The translations under genes were made by a program, and so were the position numbers. This document shows, piece by piece, positions 12,962-18,375 of a stretch of 18,375 nucleotides of DNA. Within the stretch, counting starts at the first letter, position 1. The number at the start of each line of letters is the position of its first letter. Origin of the DNA: DASZOC01 sp035550975 (GTDB lineage: Bacteria; Actinomycetota; CADDZG01; WHSQ01); NCBI GenBank assembly GCA_035550975.1, contig DASZOC010000038.1, positions 1 to 18,375 of the forward strand. Direction: 5' to 3'. The notes beneath the pieces were generated by a model, which worked only from the letters and a program-made list of their open reading frames with translations, was not told where the DNA came from and made no database searches.

Positions 12962-13744
12962 ATGTCCTCTCTGACCCTGCACGAAGCGCGCGAGCGCCTC
13001 GTCGCGGCGGGGATCACGGGTCCCCATCAGTCGCACTCCCGCGAGAACAACCTGTCGAAGATCCGGGCGATGCTGGACGGCGACCCGGACGGCTCCTTCG
13101 GGATCAGCGGTCTCGATCGTTTCTCCGCGGCGGACGTCCTCGGGTTCCTCGCGGACTTGACCGGCTGCTCCGCGCACGTCGACGACTGCGAGGGCTACGA
13201 CACGCTCGACCCGGACCGGACGGTTCGAGGACTGGTGGAGGCCGGCCGCCGCCTGCGCGACGAAGCAAGGCGCGGGGCAACGCTCCTCACGGTGACGGGG
13301 CACCCCACCGGCATGCTGGAGCACCACATACACGTGGTCGATGCATACCGCCGCGCCGGCGGAAAGGTCCTGAGGCTGCGCGAGGAAGAGGACCTCCGCA
13401 TCGGCAAGAGCAAGCACTCCGAGGTGCGCTACATCGGGGGCGTCGGCTGTCTCGCGGACTGGGGGTCGCTGAAGCACACGCATTCACCCGCTGCGATGGA
13501 AGCGTTGCTGGAGGCGGAGCCGTGGCCAGAGATCGTCCTCGGCGATCATGGCTTCGCGGGGGCCGCGATCGAGAGAGGCATACCGACGATCGCGATCATG
13601 GACATCAACGACCCGGCTCTCGCCGTCGCGCACGCGCAGAGACGAGACGTCGTGATCGTGCCGATGGACGACAACCGGCCGCCGCGCCTCTACGAACCCG
13701 CATGGCGTCTGATCGCGCAGGAGATCGCAGAAAACGCACCCTGA
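12962..13744 (+). CDS. Phosphatase-family protein (actinobacterial PF15698 type)
   Basis: A 260-residue soluble protein of the actinobacterial 'phosphatase' family (PF15698 by memory). Recognisable segments are TVTGHPTGMLEHHIHVVDAYRRAG, LKHTHSPAAMEALLE, IVLGDHGFAGAAIERGIPTIAIMDINDPAL (quoted in parts) and a C-terminal RLYEPAWRLI. The many conserved His and Asp residues (GHPTG, HTHSP, GDHGFAG, DIND) would suit a metal-bound active site. The physiological substrate is not established to my knowledge. The gene has its own predicted leaderless promoter and lies 34 bases before the excisionase-like HTH gene, whose -35 region overlaps its stop codon; the two may also be partly co-transcribed. Confidence 0.75.
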   Translation: MSSLTLHEARERLVAAGITGPHQSHSRENNLSKIRAMLDGDPDGSFGISGLDRFSAADVLGFLADLTGCSAHVDDCEGYDTLDPDRTVRGLVEAGRRLRDEARRGATLLTVTGHPTGMLEHHIHVVDAYRRAGGKVLRLREEEDLRIGKSKHSEVRYIGGVGCLADWGSLKHTHSPAAMEALLEAEPWPEIVLGDHGFAGAAIERGIPTIAIMDINDPALAVAHAQRRDVVIVPMDDNRPPRLYEPAWRLIAQEIAENAP

Positions 13745-13769
13745 CCTGCGCAAATGCCGCTGCTATACT
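13741..13769 (+). promoter_or_regulatory. Promoter of the excisionase-like HTH gene
   Basis: CTGACC (13741-13746), a 17-base spacer and TATACT (13764-13769), which is a near-consensus -10 element. ATG 13779 follows nine bases later after a C-rich stretch, so the leader would be about two to three bases. The -35 element contains the stop codon of the phosphatase-family gene. Confidence 0.6.
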
Positions 13770-13778
13770 GCCGCCCCC

Positions 13779-13988
13779 ATGAGCGACCAGAGGCCCACCG
13801 ACGTCACCGACCAAGCTCGTTTCCTGACGGTGTCGGAGGTGGCGAAAGCTCTGCGGGTCTCGAACATGACGGTGTACCGGCTCGTCAACTCCGGGCAGTT
13901 GAGCGCGGTGCGGGTGGGCAGGAGCTACCGGATCCGTGCAGCCGACGTGCAGAGTTACCTCGAGCAGCGATTCATGGACGCCGGCTGA
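13779..13988 (+). CDS. Excisionase-family (MerR-like HTH) DNA-binding protein, Rv0500A-like
   Basis: A 69-residue protein consisting of one winged-HTH domain of the excisionase/BldC type: FLTVSEVAKALRVSNMTVYRLVNSG followed by the wing AVRVGRSYRIRAADVQSYLE (quoted in parts). The wording of the helices and the ending FMDAG are close to the small HTH protein encoded beside proC and bS22 in mycobacteria (Rv0500A). It is therefore more likely a chromosomal regulator or nucleoid-type protein than a phage excisionase; no integrase is present. It has a near-consensus promoter and is followed 25 bases later by a strong terminator, so it forms its own short transcription unit and is probably well expressed. 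Confidence 0.88.
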   Translation: MSDQRPTDVTDQARFLTVSEVAKALRVSNMTVYRLVNSGQLSAVRVGRSYRIRAADVQSYLEQRFMDAG

Positions 13989-14013
13989 CCTAACGCGGCG
14001 GCAAACGTTGAGG

Positions 14014-14039
14014 GACCGCCCATGCCGGGCGGTCTTTTT
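14014..14039 (+). terminator. Rho-independent terminator after the HTH gene
   Basis: GACCGCCC (14014-14021) and GGGCGGTC (14027-14034) form a perfect eight-base-pair stem with loop ATGCC, followed directly by TTTTT. It is the only textbook terminator in the window and separates the HTH gene from the Clp1-like kinase gene, which starts 20 bases later. Confidence 0.92.
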
Positions 14040-14059
14040 CTTGACTACGGAACGAAGAG

Positions 14060-14953
14060 ATGACTATCGAGCGGGAAGAGGCTTTAGAGCGGGTCCTCGC
14101 GGCGCGGGGCGTAGTGATGCTGGTCGGCGACATCGACACCGGCAAGACGACGTTCGCCCTCGACGTCGCTCGTCGTGCCCTGGCCGAGGCGATCCCCACC
14201 GCCATCGTGGACGCGGACATCGTCCAGTCCGTGATCGGCCCTCCGACGACCGTGGGGATGAGGCTTTGTGACGCGGACGCAGGGCTCGGGCGCGAGGCGC
14301 TCAGGGACGCCGATTCGATCGGTTTCGTCGGATCGCTGGTCCCGAAGGGCCACCTGCTGCCGCTGGTGGCGAGCACCGCGAAGCTGGTCGGTCGCGCTCG
14401 TGATGCCGGGGCGGAGATGATCGTCGTCGATACCACGGGCCTCGTGTCGGGCATCTACGGGCAGACCCTGAAGTTCTTCAAGATGGACCTCGTCCGGCCC
14501 GACAAGCTCGTTGCGCTCGAACGCGGCGGCGAGCTGGAGCCGATCGTCGGAGTGGCACAGCGGTTCACGCCTGCCGAGGTGCTGGAGGTGGCCGTGTCCG
14601 ACGAGGTGGTGTCGCGCTCGGTCGACGAACGCATGACCTTTCGCGAGGAGCAGTTTGCCGCTTACTTCTCGAACGCGTCGCGGTGGAAGGTAAAGCCGAC
14701 GGTGTTCATGCCGACGTTGCCTCCGGGCTTCGATCTCGCGCTGCTGGATGGGCTCCTCGTCGGGATGGAAGACGGCAACGGAGGATGCGTCGGCATCGGC
14801 CTGTTGGAACACGACGCCGGCGAGGACATATTGCGCATGGTTTCGCCCGTTACCGAGGGTGTGAGAGGTTTGCGGCTCGGATCCGTGCGGATCGATGTCT
14901 CGGGCCGCTCCAAGGGACCCGTGGACCTCCGCCATCTCTTGGGATCCGAATAG
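14060..14953 (+). CDS. Clp1-like P-loop polynucleotide kinase family protein
   Basis: A 297-residue protein. The Walker A motif is GDIDTGKTT at residues 23-31. It is followed by DADIVQSVIGPPTTV at 51-65, closely like the DxDxGQxxIGPPxTV element of the Clp1/Grc3/Nol9 5'-hydroxyl polynucleotide kinases (CLP1_P family), except that the Gly is Val here (V55). MIVVDTTGLVSG is the next conserved segment, with D and T as in the Clp1 family Walker B region, and the RPDKLVALERGGELEPI stretch also fits. The C-terminal third is a separate beta-rich domain. Eukaryotic and archaeal members phosphorylate 5'-OH RNA ends in tRNA splicing and rRNA processing; bacterial members are poorly described. It starts 20 bases after a terminator and 20 bases before bS22. 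The start has no clear ribosome site; TACGGA at 14046-14051 may be a weak -10. Confidence 0.78.
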   Translation: MTIEREEALERVLAARGVVMLVGDIDTGKTTFALDVARRALAEAIPTAIVDADIVQSVIGPPTTVGMRLCDADAGLGREALRDADSIGFVGSLVPKGHLLPLVASTAKLVGRARDAGAEMIVVDTTGLVSGIYGQTLKFFKMDLVRPDKLVALERGGELEPIVGVAQRFTPAEVLEVAVSDEVVSRSVDERMTFREEQFAAYFSNASRWKVKPTVFMPTLPPGFDLALLDGLLVGMEDGNGGCVGIGLLEHDAGEDILRMVSPVTEGVRGLRLGSVRIDVSGRSKGPVDLRHLLGSE

Positions 14954-14958
14954 ACGGT

Positions 14959-14964
14959 TAGATT
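14959..14964 (+). promoter_or_regulatory. -10 hexamer candidate for the bS22 gene
   Basis: TAGATT ends nine bases before ATG 14974. A GGAG site (14965-14968) lies between, five bases before the ATG; both cannot act on the same short transcript, so the GGAG would serve read-through mRNA from the kinase gene and the hexamer a near-leaderless one. Confidence 0.4.
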
Positions 14965-14973
14965 GGAGACCAC

Positions 14974-15075
14974 ATGCCCTCGCTGATCAAGAAACGCCGC
15001 AAGAAGATGCGGAAGAAGAAGCATCGCAAGATGTTGAAGAAGACTCGCTGGCAACGCAGGCAACAGGGTAAGTAG
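14974..15075 (+). CDS. Small ribosomal subunit protein bS22 (AURKAIKMM family)
   Basis: A 33-residue, strongly basic peptide: MPSLIKKRRKKMRKKKHRKM, then LKKTRWQRRQQGK. It matches the AURKAIKMM family, the actinobacterial peptide found as bS22 in the mycobacterial small ribosomal subunit near the decoding site. Its sequence is close to the mycobacterial form (GSVIKKRRKRM..KKKHRKLLRRTR..RRKLGK as I recall it). The gene is only 102 bases and is easily missed by gene finders. It lies 20 bases after the Clp1-like gene and 17 before the SAM-hydroxide adenosyltransferase gene. In mycobacteria it sits between the HTH gene and the galE-like gene; here two further genes are interleaved. Confidence 0.93.
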   Translation: MPSLIKKRRKKMRKKKHRKMLKKTRWQRRQQGK

Positions 15076-15092
15076 CGCATCTCCGGGGTCCG

Positions 15093-15914
15093 ATGGCCGA
15101 GCGACAGATAGTCACGTTCCTCTCCGACTACGGCCTCGAGGACGAGTTCGTCGGTGTTTGTCACGGCGTCATCCTGCGCATCGCACCGAAGGTCCAGGTG
15201 GTGCACGTGCACCACAACATCCTCCGCCAGGACATCCTTCACGGCGCGATCGTGCTGCAGCAATCCGCTGCGTACCTGCCCGACGCGGTCCATCTCGCGG
15301 TCGTCGACCCGAGCGTCGGTTCCGGTCGCCGCGCGATCGTCGTCGAGTCCGGCTGGGGCGAGGTGTTCGTGGGCCCCGACAATGGCGTGCTGATCCCTGC
15401 GGCGAAGCACTGCGGCGGGGTGAAGGCGGCCTACGAGATCTCGGATCGGCGCTTCATGCTGACGCCGGTATCGCGGACGTTCCAGGGGCGGGACGTGTTC
15501 GCCCCTGCTGCGGCCCATGTCGCGGCCGGTGTATCACCGTCGGAGATGGGCGCCCCGCTCGACCCCACCGACCTGGTCCCGCTGGACATACCGGAGGCGT
15601 GGGTGCACGACGATCACCTGCACGGCGAGGTCCTGCAGGTGGATCGGTTCGGCAATCTCCAGCTGAACATCCAGACCGAGCAGCTCGAGAAGCTCGGCCT
15701 CATCGGCAACGGCAACATCGAGATCCGCCTCGAGGGCCACCGGCTCCACGTTCCGATGGGCGCGACGTTCGCGGATGCCGAAGCCGGTTCCTACATCCTG
15801 ATCGAAGATTCTTACCGGCAGTTGTCGCTCGCGATCAACAAGGGCGACGCGGCCGGGCAGCTGCGCGCACGCGCGGGATCGACGGCGATCGTCGGCCCCA
15901 CGACCACCGTCTGA
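15093..15914 (+). CDS. SAM hydroxide adenosyltransferase (DUF62 / SAM hydrolase family)
   Basis: A 273-residue protein of the DUF62 family, related to fluorinase and chlorinase, which splits S-adenosylmethionine with hydroxide into adenosine and methionine. Family features: FLSDYGLEDEFVGVCHGVIL at the N-terminus, VHLAVVDPSVGSGRRAIVV and GPDNGVL, then the RTFQGRDVFAPAAAHVAAG motif, then a C-terminal beta domain with VLQVDRFGNLQLN. The Asp-Arg pair of the catalytic triad is D72 and R79, with the same spacing as D68/R75 of the Pyrococcus enzyme. The third residue, His in the usual F-H-G-R-D motif, is Gln here (Q131). Activity may thus be altered. ATG 15093 has no clear ribosome site and probably depends on the bS22 transcript, 17 bases upstream. 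Confidence 0.88.
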   Translation: MAERQIVTFLSDYGLEDEFVGVCHGVILRIAPKVQVVHVHHNILRQDILHGAIVLQQSAAYLPDAVHLAVVDPSVGSGRRAIVVESGWGEVFVGPDNGVLIPAAKHCGGVKAAYEISDRRFMLTPVSRTFQGRDVFAPAAAHVAAGVSPSEMGAPLDPTDLVPLDIPEAWVHDDHLHGEVLQVDRFGNLQLNIQTEQLEKLGLIGNGNIEIRLEGHRLHVPMGATFADAEAGSYILIEDSYRQLSLAINKGDAAGQLRARAGSTAIVGPTTTV

Positions 15915-15967
15915 TACCAACGCCGATCCCGGATAAGGGCACTGATCGGACGTAGGAGGTCGACCGG

Positions 15968-15973
15968 TAGGGT
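15968..15973 (+). promoter_or_regulatory. -10 hexamer, predicted leaderless start at ATG 15980
   Basis: TAGGGT ends six bases before ATG 15980, favouring it over the GTG three bases upstream. No ribosome-binding site lies between the hexamer and the ATG. Confidence 0.5.
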
Positions 15974-15979
15974 GGCGTG

Positions 15980-17035
15980 ATGGCTGAGGCGGGCAAGAGA
16001 CGCGTTCTCATCACCGGCGTGTCGCGCTTTCTCGGGTTGCGCATCGCGAAGCGGCTCGAGAGCGATCCGGGCGTCGAGGCGATCGTCGGCGTAGACCTCG
16101 AAGAGCCGCCGATCGGCATCGACAAGGTCGAATTCGTGCGCGTCGACATCCGCAATCCGCTGGTCGCGCGCGTATTGCAGGCCAGCAAGGCCGACACCGT
16201 GATCCACACGAACATCGCGTCGAGCCCCGGGTTCCTCGGCGGCCGCTCGCAGATGAAAGAGAACAACGTCATCGGCACGATGCAACTACTCGCGGCGGTG
16301 CAGCGCGCGAATCACGTACAGAAAGTCATCGTGAAGTCGTCTTCCGCGATCTACGGATCTGGTCCCGGCGAACCGTCGATCCTTCCGGAGGATCACGCGG
16401 CGCGGCAGGTGGATCTATCGGGTTACGGCAAGGATTGCGCCGAGGCTGAGACCTATGCCCGTGACTTCGGGCGGCGGCGACAGGACGTCGATCTCGTGAT
16501 CTTGAGAACCCAGAACGTGATCGGTCCGACCGTCTCGACGAGCATCACCGACTACCTGTCGCTGCCGGTGCTACCGACTGCTCTCGGCTACGACCCGCGG
16601 CTCCAGTTCCTTCACGAAGAAGATGCAGTCGGCGCGTTCGTCGCGGCGATGAACGCGGACTGTAGAGGGATCTTCAACGTCGCCGCCGACGGTGTCGTGT
16701 ATCTGTCCCAAGCGATCCGGTTGCTGGGCAGGGTGCAAGCGCCCGTCTTGCTCCCCGCCGCGCAGGCCGTCGCGACGTTGATCAAGCGTTTCGACATCGT
16801 CGACTTCCCCATCGATCAGCTGAAGCTGCTGCTGTTCGGCCGCGTCGTCGATACCCAGCGTGCGAAGCAGGCCTTCGGCTTCAACCCCGCGTACTCCACG
16901 ATCGACGCGCTGGTCGACTTCCGCGACAACCGCAGCGAGGACCTGACGCCGCTACGGGGGCCGCGGCCGGCGTGGGAGCGCGAGTTGTTCACCTACCTGA
17001 AGGAGAAAGCCCAGGCCGAGAAGGAGAGCGTGTGA
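15980..17035 (+). CDS. NAD-dependent epimerase/dehydratase-like extended SDR (Rv0501/GalE2-like position)
   Basis: A 351-residue extended SDR. The Rossmann motif is LITGVSRFLG (residues 10-19), followed by an acidic GVDLEE that would bind NAD ribose, and VDIRNP. The SSSAIYG segment (Ser 120-122) gives the catalytic Ser. The Tyr is Y149 in LSGYGKDCAEAE; the residue four positions later, normally the catalytic Lys of YxxxK, is Cys (C153), and a Lys stands two positions after the Tyr instead. Thus it may not be a standard epimerase. The C-terminus, with QLKLLLFGRVVDTQRAKQAFGF, is typical for actinobacterial members encoded beside a lipid acyltransferase. It overlaps the acyltransferase by one base (TGATG), indicating translational coupling; the pair corresponds to Rv0501-Rv0502 in M. 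tuberculosis. Substrate unknown. Confidence 0.85.
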   Translation: MAEAGKRRVLITGVSRFLGLRIAKRLESDPGVEAIVGVDLEEPPIGIDKVEFVRVDIRNPLVARVLQASKADTVIHTNIASSPGFLGGRSQMKENNVIGTMQLLAAVQRANHVQKVIVKSSSAIYGSGPGEPSILPEDHAARQVDLSGYGKDCAEAETYARDFGRRRQDVDLVILRTQNVIGPTVSTSITDYLSLPVLPTALGYDPRLQFLHEEDAVGAFVAAMNADCRGIFNVAADGVVYLSQAIRLLGRVQAPVLLPAAQAVATLIKRFDIVDFPIDQLKLLLFGRVVDTQRAKQAFGFNPAYSTIDALVDFRDNRSEDLTPLRGPRPAWERELFTYLKEKAQAEKESV

Positions 17036-18093
17036 TGGCCGAGGCCGACGTCATCCACATCGATTCGGCACGATCGCGACCGCGCAAGACGCGGGAGCGG
17101 TGCGCCGCGACCACCGCGACCGGCCGTCCTTGTCGCAACTACGCCGTCGACCGGTCGGCGTATTGCCGCGTCCACGCGGCGGAGGACTCCGGGCGCACGC
17201 GCCACCCTTCGTCCCGGAAGGCATCCTCGGACGAGCTGCGCGAAGCGGTTCCCGATGTCGCCGGTGGTTTCTTCGAGCGGGCGGAGGATTTCGTCCGGCG
17301 CCGGTTGAGCGGCAACTATCCGGTCGACGATTTCGGCTACGACCCCGAGCTGGCGCGCGAGGTCCTGTTGCCCCTCGCGAAGCCGCTCTACGACAACTAC
17401 TTCCGCGTGCGCACGCTCGGGGTCGACCGCATCCCTGCAGAGGGTCCCGCGTTACTGGTCGGGAACCATTCGGGGACGATTCCCCTGGATGCCGTGATGG
17501 TGCAATACGCGGTCGCGACAGAGCATCCTCGCCGACGCACCGTTCGCAACGTGGCCGCGAATCTCGCGTTCCGGATGCCCTTCGTGGGCCCGCTCGCGCG
17601 CAAGACGGGGGCCGCGGTCGCGAACGACGAGGACGCGAACGAGTTGCTGCGCCGAGGCGAGCTCGTAGGGATCTTCCCGGAGGGCTACAAGGGCGTCGGC
17701 AAGGGCTGGCGCGAGCGCTACAAGCTGCAGCGTTTCGGCCGCGGGGGCTTCGTCGAGCTGGCGTTGCGACAGCGGGTCCCGATCGTCCCGATCGCGATCG
17801 TGGGCGCCGAGGAGGCGTACCCGATGATCGGGAACGCGAAGCTCATCGCGAAGACCTTCGGCTTCCCGTACTTCCCGATCACGCCGACGTTCCCGTTGCT
17901 CGGCCCCCTCGGCATGCTGCCGTTGCCGTCGCGCTGGTTGATCGAATTCGGTGAACCAGTCCCGATGGACGAATATCCGGAGGACGCAGCGGACGACGCG
18001 ATGCTGGTGTTCGACCTGAGCGACCGGATCAGAGACACGATCCAGCAGATGCTCTACCGCAACCTGTCGCGACGCGGAGGCGCGTTCCTCTAG
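17035..18093 (+). CDS. PlsC-type acyltransferase with N-terminal Cys/His motif (Rv0502-like)
   Basis: A 352-residue protein. Residues 115-345 form a 1-acylglycerol-phosphate acyltransferase (PlsC/LPLAT) domain: GNHSGTIPLDAV holds the catalytic His and Asp (H145, D152, with six residues between instead of the usual four, as in the MGAT-like branch), and FPEGYKG (214-220) is the second conserved block. It probably transfers acyl chains to a glycerol, sugar or glycolipid acceptor at the inner membrane face. The N-terminus has a separate small motif, C23, C33, C44, H47 (RCAATTATGRPCRNYAV..YCRVH), typical of a tiny zinc-binding knuckle. ATG 17035 is preceded by AAGGAG, within the end of the epimerase gene. 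The neighbouring SDR may make or modify the acceptor. The acceptor and the function of the Cys motif are unknown. Confidence 0.87.
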   Translation: MAEADVIHIDSARSRPRKTRERCAATTATGRPCRNYAVDRSAYCRVHAAEDSGRTRHPSSRKASSDELREAVPDVAGGFFERAEDFVRRRLSGNYPVDDFGYDPELAREVLLPLAKPLYDNYFRVRTLGVDRIPAEGPALLVGNHSGTIPLDAVMVQYAVATEHPRRRTVRNVAANLAFRMPFVGPLARKTGAAVANDEDANELLRRGELVGIFPEGYKGVGKGWRERYKLQRFGRGGFVELALRQRVPIVPIAIVGAEEAYPMIGNAKLIAKTFGFPYFPITPTFPLLGPLGMLPLPSRWLIEFGEPVPMDEYPEDAADDAMLVFDLSDRIRDTIQQMLYRNLSRRGGAFL

Positions 18094-18135
18094 CTTCGGT
18101 AGCGTCGGAGCCGTTGACCGACGGTTGTAGCTCAT

Positions 18136-18375
18136 CTATCGACGCGGGGGACGCACAGGCTCGGCTCCTACGGGGCCGCGGACGTTGGCATCGATCAGTC
18201 GTTGGTTGACCTCGGCCCTCAGCGGAGTCGATCGCATCGGTAGAACCTCGCCGTTCGGCTTCACGAACCGGATCTCAGCGTCCGCGTTGCCGGTGATCGA
18301 CCACTTGCCCTCGTGCATCAAGCGGTGGTGATAACGACACAGCGTCACCAGGTTCGGTGACTGCGTCGGTCCACC
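18136..18375 (-). CDS. HNH endonuclease-type protein, C-terminal end, truncated by the window
   Basis: The frame is open to the right edge and reads GGPTQSPNLVTLCRYHHRLM HEGKWSI in two joined parts, the classic end of the HNH motif in DUF222/13E12-type proteins (GGxTxxxNLxxLCxxHHxxxH). About 79 residues are visible, ending in RPPRR at a TAG. The upstream part, with the DUF222 domain if present, is outside the window. The GTG at 18348 is inside the domain and is not a true start. DUF222-HNH genes are repeated in many actinobacterial genomes and tend to mark variable sites. It converges with the acyltransferase gene; between them, a weak hairpin (six base pairs, near 18110-18127) has no U-tract. 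Confidence 0.82.
   Translation of the reverse strand, partial: GGPTQSPNLVTLCRYHHRLMHEGKWSITGNADAEIRFVKPNGEVLPMRSTPLRAEVNQRLIDANVRGPVGAEPVRPPRR

Noticed and set aside
13779..13988. Prophage or integrative element excisionase
   Set aside because: No integrase, attachment repeats or phage genes nearby, and the protein matches the chromosomal HTH protein kept beside proC/bS22 in mycobacteria.
1..18375. CRISPR array, toxin-antitoxin pair, insertion sequence or defence island
   Set aside because: No regularly spaced repeats, no transposase, and no nuclease/helicase clusters; the only nuclease is the truncated HNH gene at the right edge.

Overview
This is a high-GC window, densely coded on both strands, from a member of the Actinomycetota. 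Lineage markers are a 33-residue bS22 (AURKAIKMM) ribosomal protein, an RsiG-type c-di-GMP anti-sigma homologue, a MarP-like membrane serine protease, a MshA-like glycosyltransferase, and an XRE regulator paired with an HbhA-like protein. The exact class cannot be fixed from sequence alone; several features look like a lineage outside the Mycobacteriales (inference). No rRNA, tRNA, CRISPR array, transposase or prophage is visible.

Layout. 42-1410: a beta-keto acid cleavage enzyme and an RsiG-like protein. 1419-2150 (minus): a membrane-anchored protein with a very basic tail. 2400-3336: an XRE regulator with a canonical promoter, then an HbhA-like lysine-rich helical protein. 3438-5689: an Acetyltransf_6 (CelD/BcsL-type) protein overlapping a MshA-like glycosyltransferase by four bases. 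5690-5951: a noncoding stretch with a strong promoter-like sequence and a long hairpin. 5952-9396: a proline module, with proline dehydrogenase divergent from proC and pruA. 9393-12098: an AcuC/HDAC-type deacetylase, a small four-helix membrane protein and MarP. 12158-13744: a divergent SDR and a phosphatase-family protein. 13779-18093: excisionase-like HTH, terminator, Clp1-like polynucleotide kinase, bS22, SAM-hydroxide adenosyltransferase, an epimerase-like SDR and a PlsC-type acyltransferase. 18136-18375 (minus): the C-terminal end of an HNH nuclease cut by the window edge.

Two overall patterns stand out. First, the gene set and order (XRE-hbhA ... mshA ... proC ... HTH-bS22-epimerase-acyltransferase) resembles a compressed and expanded version of the M. 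tuberculosis Rv0474-Rv0502 region as I remember it, with additional genes placed between the anchors. Second, many genes have a TAnnnT -10 hexamer only 6-10 bases before the start codon and no Shine-Dalgarno sequence, which predicts leaderless mRNAs. In three cases the upstream gene's stop codon forms the first three bases of that hexamer.

Working together: the proline genes provide both breakdown (proline to P5C to glutamate) and the last biosynthetic step, and the two opposing transcription units start from a shared palindrome. The right-hand block combines ribosome and RNA-related functions (bS22, Clp1-like kinase) with a lipid-type acyltransferase. The most novel-looking items are the noncoding hairpin locus at 5767-5942, the stop-codon/-10 fusions, the bacterial Clp1-like kinase with an altered DxDxGQ motif, the deacetylase without a normal start codon, and the two-motif RsiG homologue.
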